In this document: piece after piece, positions 25,310 to 34,358 of the stretch
Layout of the letters: each line of letters begins with the position of its first letter
How positions within the stretch are numbered: the stretch's first letter is position 1
Origin: a bacterium
GTDB lineage: Bacteria > Actinomycetota > Acidimicrobiia > Acidimicrobiales > Bin134
Assembly (NCBI GenBank): GCA_026708015.1
Contig: JAPOVT010000056.1
Coordinates: 100,134 to 164,133, forward strand
Reading direction: 5' to 3'
DNA length: 64,000 bases
Notes under the pieces: generated by a model
What the model was told of the DNA's origin: nothing
Databases searched by the model: none
What the model saw: only the letters and a program-made list of their open reading frames with translations
Translations under genes and position numbers: made by a program

Positions 25310-26025
25310 ACCAGGTCGAGCTCCACCCCGAGGAACTGGAGGCCAGGGGGCGACTAGCCGGGGTGATTTTCCACTTCTTCGTGCAGCGGTTGGCCCGAGC
25401 GGTGTTCGGGGCGTATTTCCGCTGCTACACCCGAGGTCGGCGCAGCATGCCCCGGGAGGGCGGCGTGGTCATCGCCCCCACCCACCGATCCAATCTGGAC
25501 ACCCCGATGATCGGGGCATCAGCAGGGCGCCCGCTGCGCTACTTCGCCAAGAGCGGCTTGTTCAAGGGTCCGATAACCACATGGATGCTGGTGACCATGG
25601 GTGCCTTCCCTGTAAGGCGCGACACCATCGACCGCAGCGCCCTCAAAGCCGCCTTGGTGGTGCTGGAGGCCGGGCAGCCGCTGGTGGTGTTCCCCGAGGG
25701 GGAGCGCAAGTCGGGCGCCCGCATCCACCCGCTGCTGGACGGGGTGGCCTGGCTGGCGGCCAAAGCCCAGGTGCCGGTGCTGCCGGTGGCCATCGGGGGC
25801 ACCGAGCGGGCCATGGGCATCGGCGTTCGGATGCCCCGGCCTCGAACCGTACGGTTCGTGTGGGGCGAGCCGCTGGCCCCGCCCGAGACCGACCACCGGG
25901 GCCGGGTGAACCGAGATGCCCTAACCCAGTATTCCAACGAGCTGCGGGAGATCCTCCAAGACATGTTCGATGGGGTCCAACAGGAGCTGGGCATCCCCGT
26001 CTGGGATCGCCAGGACCCGGCCTAG
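25306..26025 (+). CDS. plsC: 1-acyl-sn-glycerol-3-phosphate acyltransferase (PlsC type)
   Basis: 239 residues. The HX4D motif reads HRSNLD, and FPEGERKSG is the substrate-binding EGTR-like block. Membrane-associated enzyme that acylates lysophosphatidic acid with acyl-CoA or acyl-ACP in phospholipid synthesis. In Firmicutes and actinobacteria a plsC gene often follows cmk, as here. Converges with ispH. Confidence 0.9.
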   Translation: MNQVELHPEELEARGRLAGVIFHFFVQRLARAVFGAYFRCYTRGRRSMPREGGVVIAPTHRSNLDTPMIGASAGRPLRYFAKSGLFKGPITTWMLVTMGAFPVRRDTIDRSALKAALVVLEAGQPLVVFPEGERKSGARIHPLLDGVAWLAAKAQVPVLPVAIGGTERAMGIGVRMPRPRTVRFVWGEPLAPPETDHRGRVNRDALTQYSNELREILQDMFDGVQQELGIPVWDRQDPA

Positions 26026-26054
26026 GATTAGCGGCTGGCCTCTAACGGGTGGCT

Positions 26055-27092
26055 TCAGCGGCTGGCAATAAGCCCGTCGAGCACGTCGCTGGCCGCCACC
26101 TTGCGGTCCACCATCGGGAGAGGCGAGGGGGGTCCTCCCAGGCTGAAGGAGGCCAGCGAACCGGAGGCCTCAATCAGATCGCGCAGGTTGCGGGGCGGGG
26201 GAAAGTACTCGTCCTCATCGGTGATGGACACTTCTTCGATCCCTTTGGCGGGGGCGAGCCGGTCGAGCACCTCGTTGATCAGCTCCTCGGGGGCCGAGGC
26301 CCCGGCGGTGAGCCCTACCACCCCGGAGATGTCGTCGGGCAGCTCTGAGGCCCGATTCACCCGGAACACCCGCTCGCAGCCCAGCTCCCGGGCGAGCTTC
26401 TCCAGGGCCATGGTGTTGGAGGAGTTGGCCGAGCCCACGATCACCACGGTGCCGCACTGCTCGGCAATGCCGGTCAGCGCCGCCTGCCGGTTGGTGGTGG
26501 CAAAGCACAGATCGCTGCGCCCCGGTGTCCACATGTCGGGGAACCGGTCGCGGGCCGCGTGCAGCACCCCCTCCCAGTCACGATGCGACAGCGTGGTCTG
26601 GGCCAGCAGGGCCACCGGATCGTCGAAATCGGGGAGCGACTCCACATCGTCGATGCTCTCCACTGGGTGGATGGCCTCCGGGGCCACCGCCATAGTGCCC
26701 ACCGCCTCCTCATGGTCTTCGTGGCCCACGTACACGATGCGGTATCCCTTGCCGGCCCGCACCTTGACCTCATGGTGGACCTTGGTCACCAGCGGGCACA
26801 CCGCGTCCACCATGTAGCTGGCCTGTTGGGTGGCCGCCTCCACCACCTCGGGGGCCGAGCCGTGGGCCGACAACATGATGGGATGGCCTGCGGGAACCTC
26901 GGAGATGTCGTCCACAAACACCACTCCGAGCTTCTCGAAGCGGCGGACCACCAACTTGTTGTGGACGATCTCGTGGTAGCAGTACACCGGCGCGTCGAAG
27001 GTGCGCACCAGCCAGGCCAGCGCCTTGATGGCCATTTCCACGCCGGCGCAGAACCCCCGGGGAGCAGCCAGGATCACCTTGTCCACGTTCAC
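26055..27092 (-). CDS. ispH: 4-hydroxy-3-methylbut-2-enyl diphosphate reductase
   Basis: 345 residues from GTG 27092. The three iron-sulfur cysteines are C15 (RGFCAGV), C99 (DAVCPLV) and C196 (DLCFATTNRQ); EIVHNK and SAHGSA give the substrate histidines. Last step of the MEP isoprenoid pathway, making IPP and DMAPP. A TAAATT box (27099-27104) ends 6 nt before the GTG, so the mRNA is probably leaderless. Confidence 0.96.
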   Translation of the reverse strand: MNVDKVILAAPRGFCAGVEMAIKALAWLVRTFDAPVYCYHEIVHNKLVVRRFEKLGVVFVDDISEVPAGHPIMLSAHGSAPEVVEAATQQASYMVDAVCPLVTKVHHEVKVRAGKGYRIVYVGHEDHEEAVGTMAVAPEAIHPVESIDDVESLPDFDDPVALLAQTTLSHRDWEGVLHAARDRFPDMWTPGRSDLCFATTNRQAALTGIAEQCGTVVIVGSANSSNTMALEKLARELGCERVFRVNRASELPDDISGVVGLTAGASAPEELINEVLDRLAPAKGIEEVSITDEDEYFPPPRNLRDLIEASGSLASFSLGGPPSPLPMVDRKVAASDVLDGLIASR

Positions 27093-27098
27093 GGGACC

Positions 27099-27104
27099 AA
27101 TTTA
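27099..27104 (-). promoter_or_regulatory. -10 box of leaderless ispH transcript (TAAATT)
   Basis: TAAATT with 6 nt to GTG 27092; faces the divergent DUF512 gene promoter 28 bp away. Confidence 0.45.
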
Positions 27105-27132
27105 GTGGTCGGCCAGAGCATTCTTGGCCTCG

Positions 27133-27138
27133 TATCAT
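27133..27138 (+). promoter_or_regulatory. -10 box of leaderless DUF512 gene transcript (TATCAT)
   Basis: TATCAT with 7 nt to ATG 27146 and no ribosome-binding site between. Confidence 0.5.
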
Positions 27139-27145
27139 TTCAGGC

Positions 27146-28507
27146 ATGTCCGCGCCTCGGGTCACAGCGGTCGCCGACGGGTCGGTGGCTCAGCAATTCG
27201 GCCTGAGGGTCGGCGATGAGCTGCTTTCCGTGAACGGCAGCGTCCCCAAAGATGTCATCGAGTACCAGCAGCTTGTGGACGAGCCCGAGCTGAGCCTCGA
27301 CGTGCGCCGCGACGGGGTGGTGCTGGAGCTCGAGGTCCTCAAACAGGCTGGCGAGCCTTTGGGGGCCCAGGTCGACTCGGCGCTGTTCGACCGGGTGCGG
27401 ACTTGCGACAACCACTGCGAGTTCTGCTTCATCTACCAGCTTCCGCCGGGGCTGCGTCCCAGCCTGTATCTGAAGGACGACGACTACCGGCTCTCGTTTC
27501 TGTACGGCAACTTCACCACCCTGACCCGCTTCACCGAAGCCGACCTGGAGCGGGTGGTCACCGAGCGGCTCTCGCCGCTGAACGTGAGCATCCACGCCAC
27601 CGACCCCGACGTGAGGGCCGACATGCTGCGGAATCGCCGGGGAGCCACCAGCCTGCGCTGGCTGCGGGCCTTGCTCGACCACGACATCGAGGTACATGGG
27701 CAAGTGGTGGTTTGCCCCGACGTGAACGACGGCGATGTGCTGGAGGACACCCTGGCTGGAGTGGCCGACGAGTATCCGGAGCTGGCCAGCGTGTGCGTTG
27801 TGCCCCTGGGAGTGTCGCGGCACACCTCTGAACCCCGGCTGAGACCCCATACCCGGACCGAGGCGGTTGCAGTGGTCGAGGCAGTTCACGAATGGCAGGA
27901 GATCAACCGGCAGATTCTGGGCCGCCGACTGGTGTTCGCCGCTGACGAGTACTACTTGCTGGCCGGGGTCGAGTTTCCCGACCCGGAAGCCTACGAGGGA
28001 TTTCCCATGCACGAAGACGGCGTGGGCATGGCGGCCACGCTGGAGATGGAGTTCTCGGGTCAGACCGAGGAGGTGACCGGAACCCGCCCCGGATTCTTCG
28101 CCTGGGTGGAGGGGGCGCCCGCCGAGGGCTACCGGGCACCGAGGACCGACGGTTCCACGCCCATTGGCCTGCGGCCCCGCAAGGGCTCGCCGGTGGGGGT
28201 GGTCACCGGCGAGTACGGGGCCGCGGTGCTGGAGCCGCTGGTGACCTCGCTGGGGCGTGATGATGTGCGGGTGGTGCCAGTGGAGAACCAATTCTTCGGC
28301 GGCACCACTGCGGTGGCCGGGCTGCTGGTGGGCGCCGATATCGCCCGCACGCTGGCCGAACAGCCCGAGGGCCACCGCTACCTGCTGCCCGATGTGTGCC
28401 TTTCGCAGGGCGTGTTCTTGGACGGCACCCGGCCCGGCGATCTGCCCCGCCCCGTGGAAGTGGTTCCCACTGACGGGGCTGCGCTGAGACGAGCCCTCGA
28501 TGGCTAG
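27146..28507 (+). CDS. PDZ / radical SAM-like DUF512 protein
   Basis: 453 residues. An N-terminal PDZ-like domain (about 1-65, VADGSVAQQFGLRVGDELLS), a CX3CX2C cluster (C87, C91, C94) of radical SAM type, and the C-terminal DUF512 domain (about 225-450). Family function unknown; the cluster predicts a 4Fe-4S and SAM chemistry. It is followed by der with an 8-nt overlap, an arrangement widely kept in Gram-positive bacteria, which suggests a ribosome- or membrane-linked role. Confidence 0.85.
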   Translation: MSAPRVTAVADGSVAQQFGLRVGDELLSVNGSVPKDVIEYQQLVDEPELSLDVRRDGVVLELEVLKQAGEPLGAQVDSALFDRVRTCDNHCEFCFIYQLPPGLRPSLYLKDDDYRLSFLYGNFTTLTRFTEADLERVVTERLSPLNVSIHATDPDVRADMLRNRRGATSLRWLRALLDHDIEVHGQVVVCPDVNDGDVLEDTLAGVADEYPELASVCVVPLGVSRHTSEPRLRPHTRTEAVAVVEAVHEWQEINRQILGRRLVFAADEYYLLAGVEFPDPEAYEGFPMHEDGVGMAATLEMEFSGQTEEVTGTRPGFFAWVEGAPAEGYRAPRTDGSTPIGLRPRKGSPVGVVTGEYGAAVLEPLVTSLGRDDVRVVPVENQFFGGTTAVAGLLVGADIARTLAEQPEGHRYLLPDVCLSQGVFLDGTRPGDLPRPVEVVPTDGAALRRALDG

Positions 28508-29894
28508 CTCCTTGCCTGCGGGTTCATCCCCGTCGTCCTCGCCACGCCTGCCCACAGTGGCGATTGTCGGGCGGCCCAACGTGGGCAAGTCCACGCTCAT
28601 GAACCGGATTCTGGGCCGTCGGGAGGCCATCGTGGCCGAACAGCCCGGTGTGACCCGCGACCGCAAGGAGATGCCCGCTAGCTGGCAGGGACGGGAGTTC
28701 ACAGTGGTGGACACCGGCGGCTGGCTGCCCCAGGGCGCGGGCGACAACGCCTCGATGGACGCCAAGGTCTCTGCCCAGAGCGAGAGGTCGATGGCTGATG
28801 CCGACGTGGTGGTATTGGTGGTGGACTCCCAGGCGGGCATCACCGGCGACGACGAGGGAGTGGCGGGGCGGCTCCGGGGCCGGGCCGGGCCGGTGCTGGT
28901 GGCGGTCAACAAGGTGGATGATGAGGTTCACGAGAACCTCATCTGGGAATTCATCGGCCTGGGGTTGGGCGATCCGTTCCCGGTGAGCGCGTTGCACGGA
29001 CGGGGAGTGGGCGACCTGCTGGACGCGGTGATGGCTGAGCTTCCCGAGGGGCCAGCGGGGAGAGATGAGGCCGGCGCGGAGACTGGCGCCGAGGCAGATA
29101 CCGAATCAGGCACCGACTCCCACATGGTGTCGGTCTCCATCGTGGGCCGGCCCAACGCGGGCAAGTCCACCCTGTTCAACCGCCTTATCGGCGACGACCG
29201 GTCGGTTGTCCACGACCAGCCGGGCACCACCCGCGACGCCATCGACACCGTGGTGGAAACCGAGCTGGGCCCGATCCGGTTTGTAGACACCGCGGGCATG
29301 CGCCGCCGGGCCCGCATCGACCAGGCCACCGAGTACTACTCGCTGCTGCGGGCGCTGGCCGCGGTCGACCGATCCGACATCGCCCTGTTGGTGGTCGACG
29401 CCACCGTGGGGGTCACCCACCAAGACCAGCGCCTGGCCGAGCGCATCGACGGGGCGGGCTGTCCCATCGTGGTGCTGCTCAACAAGTGGGACCTGCTCGA
29501 CACCGAGGCCCGGGAGGCGATAGCCCTCGACATCGACCACCGCCTGCACTTTCTGGGCGACGCCGCGGTGTTGAGGGTGAGCGCCCTGTCGGGCAAGGGG
29601 TTGAACCGGCTCCTGCCCGAGCTTCGGGGGGTGATCGCCGAGTATCGGCGGCGGATCCCCACCCAGGCGGTGAACCGGGTGCTGCGCGACGCCCAGGCCG
29701 CCCATCCCGCCCCCGACGGCGCCCGAGTGCTGTATGCCACCCAGGGGGCGGCCGATCCCCCCACGTTCACGCTGTTCGCCAATCGGACCCTTCCCCGCAC
29801 CTATCTGCGCTATCTGGAGCGCCGTTTTCGGGAGGCATTCGATTTGGGATCAGTGCCGGTCAAGCTGCGGGTTCGCCGCCGTTCGGGCGGGTAA
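28500..29894 (+). CDS. der: Ribosome-associated GTPase Der (EngA)
   Basis: 464 residues with two tandem G domains (GRPNVGKST near residue 22 and GRPNAGKST near 217), each with DxxG (DTGG, DTAG) and NKxD (NKVD, NKWD), and a C-terminal KH-like domain. Required for 50S subunit maturation. An acidic/alanine-rich linker of about 25 residues joins the G domains. Starts inside the end of the DUF512 gene. Confidence 0.96.
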   Translation: MASSLPAGSSPSSSPRLPTVAIVGRPNVGKSTLMNRILGRREAIVAEQPGVTRDRKEMPASWQGREFTVVDTGGWLPQGAGDNASMDAKVSAQSERSMADADVVVLVVDSQAGITGDDEGVAGRLRGRAGPVLVAVNKVDDEVHENLIWEFIGLGLGDPFPVSALHGRGVGDLLDAVMAELPEGPAGRDEAGAETGAEADTESGTDSHMVSVSIVGRPNAGKSTLFNRLIGDDRSVVHDQPGTTRDAIDTVVETELGPIRFVDTAGMRRRARIDQATEYYSLLRALAAVDRSDIALLVVDATVGVTHQDQRLAERIDGAGCPIVVLLNKWDLLDTEAREAIALDIDHRLHFLGDAAVLRVSALSGKGLNRLLPELRGVIAEYRRRIPTQAVNRVLRDAQAAHPAPDGARVLYATQGAADPPTFTLFANRTLPRTYLRYLERRFREAFDLGSVPVKLRVRRRSGG

Positions 29895-29943
29895 TCCCCG
29901 GCAATTGCCCCAAAAGCGGCAAGAGTCCCGCCATTTTGCGGGG

Positions 29944-29949
29944 TAATCT
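29944..29949 (+). promoter_or_regulatory. -10 box of leaderless phosphatase transcript (TAATCT)
   Basis: TAATCT with 6 nt to ATG 29956. Confidence 0.45.
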
Positions 29950-29955
29950 TCTGCG

Positions 29956-31065
29956 ATGGAAACCCTCCTGCTCGTGCTGACCGCGGGTGTGTGCGCATTC
30001 GCCGCCGGCGTCTTCGCCCGAGCAGCCCGACACCGCTACCGGTTCCTGCTCCGGGTTGAGCACACCCACGCGGGGGAGGGGTACGACGAAGAGGGCGAGA
30101 CCGCCTACAAGGCAGCCCACACCTTGGCCCAGTCGAGCTTCCGCCGGGATGCCCACTCCGCCCTGTTGTATGCAGCCCTGACCGTGGTGGCGGCCTTGAC
30201 CGCGGTGCTGGAGTCCCGGGCGGTGGCCGCTGTCTTGGCCCTGGTGGTGGTACCCGCTCTCTTCCCGCTGTGGTGGGGGCGCCGCTCGGTGGCCGAGGCC
30301 CGCCTCACCCAGGAGCGGTTCGAGATGGAACGCCGGGCCGAGGAGACCCTGAGCCAAGGCGACCTCGCCCCCCAGGCATGGGCGGGGCGGCTGGCCCCCG
30401 ACGACCTGCCCGACTTCGTCGGCTACGAGATGGGCCGGGTGTACCAGGCCGGCGAAGGCGTCATGGCCGGTGACTTTTTCGACGTGTTCCGGGTGGGTCC
30501 CACCCGGGTGGCTGCCGTCATCGGTGATGTGGCCGGACGGGGCATCGAGTCGTCCATCACCGCATTCCAGGCCAAGTACCTGCTCCGGGTGTTCCTGCGC
30601 CAGTTCCGCGACCCGGCCCAGGCCCTCGAGGAGCTGAACGCCCAGATGTCGTCCATTGAGCGGGCCGAGGAGTTCATCTCGGTGGTGATCGTGGTGTTCG
30701 ACACTGAGGCCCAGTCCATGCGCTACGCCTCCGCCGGCCACCCGGCCGCCTGGCTGTGGCACGAGCGCGAGGTGCAGCCGCTGCGGGCCACTGGGGCCCT
30801 GTTGATGCTCGACCCCGACAGCACCTATTTCAGCCGGGAGATCCCCTTGGATTCGGGCGACATGGTGCTCATGTACACCGACGGCTTGGCCGAGGTGCGT
30901 TACGGCGACGCCCAATTCGGCGAGGACCGCATCTCCCAGCATCTGCGCCGCGATCCCACCGTTTCCCCCGACGTGCTGTGCAAGTCGCTGCTGGAGGCCG
31001 CTCGGGATTTCGCCGACGGCACCATCACCGACGACGTGGCCATCCTCGCCGTCCGCCGGGCCTGA
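29956..31065 (+). CDS. Membrane-anchored PP2C-type (SpoIIE/RsbU) serine phosphatase
   Basis: 369 residues. N-terminal hydrophobic helix (about 3-22), a second hydrophobic block of one or two helices (about 70-100), then a SpoIIE phosphatase domain (about 150-369) with GDFFDVF, GDVAGRGIES, ASAGHPAAW, YTDGLAEV and the final DDVAIL, i.e. all metal-binding aspartates. Such enzymes dephosphorylate anti-sigma-factor antagonists in partner-switching pathways. No antagonist or anti-sigma gene is adjacent. Confidence 0.88.
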   Translation: METLLLVLTAGVCAFAAGVFARAARHRYRFLLRVEHTHAGEGYDEEGETAYKAAHTLAQSSFRRDAHSALLYAALTVVAALTAVLESRAVAAVLALVVVPALFPLWWGRRSVAEARLTQERFEMERRAEETLSQGDLAPQAWAGRLAPDDLPDFVGYEMGRVYQAGEGVMAGDFFDVFRVGPTRVAAVIGDVAGRGIESSITAFQAKYLLRVFLRQFRDPAQALEELNAQMSSIERAEEFISVVIVVFDTEAQSMRYASAGHPAAWLWHEREVQPLRATGALLMLDPDSTYFSREIPLDSGDMVLMYTDGLAEVRYGDAQFGEDRISQHLRRDPTVSPDVLCKSLLEAARDFADGTITDDVAILAVRRA

Positions 31066-31129
31066 TCCCCACCAGTTAGGATTGCGCTTCGTCGAGCCCG
31101 GAGCGCTGAAGATCCGATAGGGGGCCCAG

Positions 31130-32314
31130 ATGGCCGATGTCGTACTTGAGGATGTCAACAAGGAGTACAGCAACGGCTTTGTGGCGGTCTCCGACCTGAA
31201 CCTGGAGATCAACGAGGGCGAGTTCTTGGTGATGGTCGGCCCGTCAGGGTGCGGCAAGTCGACCACCCTGCGGATGATCGCCGGTCTTGAGGACATCACC
31301 TCGGGAACACTGCAAATCGGGGGCCGGGTGGTGAACACCCTTCCCCCCAAAGACCGGGACATCGCCATGGTGTTCCAGAATTACGCGCTCTATCCCCACA
31401 TGAACGTGTTCGACAACATCGCCTTTTCGCTGAAGCTCTCGCAGCGGCCCAAGGCTGAGATCAGAGAAAGGGTCAACGAAGCGGCTCGCATCTTGGAGTT
31501 GGAGAACCAGCTCGACAAGCGGCCGGCCCAGTTGTCGGGCGGCCAGCGCCAGCGGGTGGCCATGGGCCGGGCCATCGTGCGGCGCCCCCGGGTGTTCCTC
31601 CTCGACGAGCCCTTGTCGAATCTCGATGCCAAGCTCCGGGTGCAGATGCGAGCCGAGATCACCGAGTTGCAACGCGAGGTGGGGGTTACCACCTTCTATG
31701 TGACCCACGACCAGGTGGAGGCCATGACCATGGCCGACCGGGTGGCAGTGATCAGCGGGGGGATCTTGCAGCAGGTGGACAGTCCGATGAAGCTGTTCAA
31801 CGAGCCCGACAACATCTTCGTTGCCGCGTTCATCGGCTCCCCGTCGATGAACCTGATGGAGGCGGTGGTCCACCGTGAGGAATCAGGCTTGCAGATGCAG
31901 TTGGGAAGCCAGACGCTGGCCGTGCCCGACTCGGTGCTGGGACAGCGGCCCGCTCTGGAGCGCTATCTGGGCTCGACGGTGGCGGTTGGGCTGCGGCCCA
32001 AAGACTTGGAGGATGCCGCCATCGCCTCCGACCACCCCACCGATCAGAGGGTGAGTGCGCATGTCTCCCACGCTGAGGCCCTCGGCTATGAGGTGATCGC
32101 GTACTTCGAACTGGACGCCAAGCCGGTCATCTCACAAGAGGCGCTGGAGTTGACTGAGGACCAGATGGCCGATGCCGCCCAGGACTCCACCCGAGTTCAC
32201 GCCCGGTTCCACCCCACCACCGCGGTGCAGCCCGGAGACGTGATCGAGGCCGCGGTCACCATGGAGAATGCACATTTCTTCGATCTGGAAACCGGCCTGG
32301 CCATCCGGGGGTGA
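31130..32314 (+). CDS. Sugar ABC transporter ATP-binding protein (UgpC/MsmK type)
   Basis: 394 residues. Walker A GPSGCGKST, signature LSGGQRQRVAMGRA, Walker B LLDEPLSNLD, switch histidine YVTHDQ, then a C-terminal TOBE/MalK-like regulatory domain (about 240-394) longer than usual. This ATPase energises carbohydrate importers; the permeases and binding protein are at 35448-39567 on the other strand. A TAGGAT box at 31077-31082 and an AGGGGG ribosome site before ATG 31130 indicate a leadered mRNA. Confidence 0.9.
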   Translation: MADVVLEDVNKEYSNGFVAVSDLNLEINEGEFLVMVGPSGCGKSTTLRMIAGLEDITSGTLQIGGRVVNTLPPKDRDIAMVFQNYALYPHMNVFDNIAFSLKLSQRPKAEIRERVNEAARILELENQLDKRPAQLSGGQRQRVAMGRAIVRRPRVFLLDEPLSNLDAKLRVQMRAEITELQREVGVTTFYVTHDQVEAMTMADRVAVISGGILQQVDSPMKLFNEPDNIFVAAFIGSPSMNLMEAVVHREESGLQMQLGSQTLAVPDSVLGQRPALERYLGSTVAVGLRPKDLEDAAIASDHPTDQRVSAHVSHAEALGYEVIAYFELDAKPVISQEALELTEDQMADAAQDSTRVHARFHPTTAVQPGDVIEAAVTMENAHFFDLETGLAIRG

Positions 32315-32331
32315 CCAGGGGGCGTCTGAGC

Positions 32332-33405
32332 TCAGTTCCAGAGGAGCGGGCCGTGGTCGATTTGGGGCAGGACCATGCTGCCGAATCGATCGCACTCCGG
32401 GAGATGCGGATATCCCGAGAGGATGAAGGCGTCGATGCCTGCCTGCCGGTAGGCGTCCAGCTTGGCCAGCACCTCGTCGGGCGAGCCCACGATGGCTGCC
32501 CCTGCTCCTGACCGGGCCCGGCCGATTCCGGTCCACAGGTTGTCCTCCACGAAGCCATCAGCGTCGCTGAGATCCCGAAGCTCGGTTTGGCGGTTGACCC
32601 CAGCCGAGGCGGCATCCAGCGATCGCCGCCTGATCGCTTCGCCCGTGTCATCGTCGAGCCGGCTGACCAGTCGAGCGGCCGCTTCTCGGGCTTCTTCGGC
32701 GGCCGGGCGCACGATGACGTGGCTGCGCAGCCCGAAGCGCAGGGTGCGGGATTGGCGTTCAGCTCGGGCCCTCATGTCGGCCACGGTGGCCGCGACACCG
32801 GCAACCGTGTCTGGCCAGGTGAGGAAGACGTCGGCTGCGGCTGCGGCGGTTTCTTTGGCCGCTTCGGAGAAACCGCCGAAGTAGAAGGGGGGACAGCGGC
32901 CCGACACGGTGGTGGCCCGAGGGGGATCGAGGGCCAGATCGACGAATTCGCCGTGGAAATCCACCGATTGGCCGTTGAGCAGCGTTCGCAGCACCTGCAT
33001 CCACTCCAGCGTTCTGCGGTAGCGGGGCTCGGATTCCAGCGCTTCGCCAGGAATGTCGCTGGAGATGATGTTGATGGTGAGGCGGCCATCCAGTATCCGG
33101 TCGATGGTGGCCAGTTGGCGGGCGAGTTGGGGGAGCCACATCTCGCCCATCCGCACCGCGAGAAGGAGTTGGATCTGGCTGGTGTGCGGAGCCACCGCGG
33201 CGGCGAACGCGGTGGAGTCGATGCCCAGGGTGTAGCCCGAAGGCAAGAGGATGTTGTCGAAGCCGTGCCGGTCGGCGGCCAAGGTGATGTCTCGGCAGTG
33301 CTCCCAACTGCTGGCCAGCTCGGGGTCGGCTACTCCCAGGTATTCGTAGTCGTCGTCGCACAAGGCGGCGAACCAGGCTACCTCCACTGGAGTCGAACTG
33401 CTCAC
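32332..33405 (-). CDS. Flavin-dependent alkanesulfonate monooxygenase-like (SsuD family) enzyme
   Basis: 357 residues. PPFYFGGFSEAAKE, LRFGLRSHVIVR, NLWTGIGRARSGAGAAIVG and GIDAFILSGYPHLPE follow the SsuD pattern closely. SsuD uses FMNH2 and oxygen to release sulfite from alkanesulfonates; no ssuE reductase or sulfonate transporter is adjacent. Its start overlaps the stop of the aldo/keto reductase gene upstream by 4 nt, so the two are coupled. Confidence 0.85.
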   Translation of the reverse strand: MSSSTPVEVAWFAALCDDDYEYLGVADPELASSWEHCRDITLAADRHGFDNILLPSGYTLGIDSTAFAAAVAPHTSQIQLLLAVRMGEMWLPQLARQLATIDRILDGRLTINIISSDIPGEALESEPRYRRTLEWMQVLRTLLNGQSVDFHGEFVDLALDPPRATTVSGRCPPFYFGGFSEAAKETAAAAADVFLTWPDTVAGVAATVADMRARAERQSRTLRFGLRSHVIVRPAAEEAREAAARLVSRLDDDTGEAIRRRSLDAASAGVNRQTELRDLSDADGFVEDNLWTGIGRARSGAGAAIVGSPDEVLAKLDAYRQAGIDAFILSGYPHLPECDRFGSMVLPQIDHGPLLWN

Positions 33406-34307
33406 GGCAGCGGCACGCCCTCTGAGGCCTCGATGATGGCGTATACGTCGGCCCGTTCGAGGGGGACGGCGGCGGCCGGGGCCGCTTCGGCCAGCCGCTC
33501 GGGGTTCTGTGTTCCCAGCAGGGCCACTGGGCGGGACGGATGGGCCAGGACAAAGGCCAGGGCCACCGCGGTTCGGCTGGTGTCGTGGCGCACGGCCAAC
33601 TGGTCGAGGGCGGCGATCAGCTCGGGCCGCACGTCGGTTCCGGTGGCGAGGCTGCCTCCGGCCAGCGGACTCCAGGCCAGGGGAACGACCCCGTCGCGCA
33701 TGCAGAGATCCAAAGTGCCGTCGCGCAGGGCGCCCAATTCCGCGGCGGAGTACTCGGGCTGGGTGGAGGCCAGCGGGAACGGCAGATGGGCTGCTAGGGC
33801 CTCATGCTGCTGGGGGGTGAAGTTGGAGACGCCTGCCTCGCGGATCTTGCCCTGTTCCCGCAGTGCGGCCAGTGCCTCGGCCAGCTCTCCGGGATGGGTG
33901 AACAGGTCGGGCCGATGGATCTGGTAAAGATCGATCACATCGGTGCCAAGGCGGGCGAGCGACGCCTCGCAGGCCTCGGTTATGGCCGAAGCGCCGGAGT
34001 TGTAGGGGGTGGGCGGCGTGATCCCCCCTTTGGTGGCCAAAACCATGCGGTCCCGCAGCTCGGGCGCCGCCGCCAGCACCCGCCCGAGATTGGCCTCGGC
34101 TTGGCCGAAGGCGGTCCCGCCCCAGTCGAGTCCGTACACATCGGCGGTGTCCACCAGGTTCATACCGAGCCCCAAGGCCGCCTCCAGGAGCTCTTGGTAG
34201 CGGGAATCGGAGCGCCCGACGAGTCGCCAGCAGCCGAATCCCAGTCGTCCGATGTGGAAGTCGCTACCGAGGGGGATGGGATCAGGGTTGACAAGGCGTT
34301 CTGGCAC
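33402..34307 (-). CDS. Aldo/keto reductase
   Basis: 301 residues from GTG 34307. NLVDTADVYG holds the catalytic D and Y, VLATKGG the lysine, DLYQIHRPD the histidine; GVSNF and LAWSPLAGG are further family marks. NADPH-dependent carbonyl reduction; substrate unknown. TACCTT (34314-34319, minus strand) ends 6 nt before the GTG, pointing to a leaderless mRNA. The longer frame to 34670 is antisense to the divergent Gfo/Idh gene. Confidence 0.88.
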   Translation of the reverse strand: MPERLVNPDPIPLGSDFHIGRLGFGCWRLVGRSDSRYQELLEAALGLGMNLVDTADVYGLDWGGTAFGQAEANLGRVLAAAPELRDRMVLATKGGITPPTPYNSGASAITEACEASLARLGTDVIDLYQIHRPDLFTHPGELAEALAALREQGKIREAGVSNFTPQQHEALAAHLPFPLASTQPEYSAAELGALRDGTLDLCMRDGVVPLAWSPLAGGSLATGTDVRPELIAALDQLAVRHDTSRTAVALAFVLAHPSRPVALLGTQNPERLAEAAPAAAVPLERADVYAIIEASEGVPLP

Positions 34308-34358
34308 CGGATCAAGGTATCGTGTCGAGCCTCCGCCAGCGTCGTTCGAGGGGAAATA

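Noticed and set aside
27140..28912. Long minus-strand open frame (590 codons) across the DUF512 and der genes
   Set aside because: It lies exactly antisense to two well-supported genes, has low-complexity His/Gly/Gln-rich translation and no family motif; it is a by-product of high-GC codon use. The same applies to other long antisense frames, for example 14581-15549, 29860-31368, 35487-36509 and 50972-52555.
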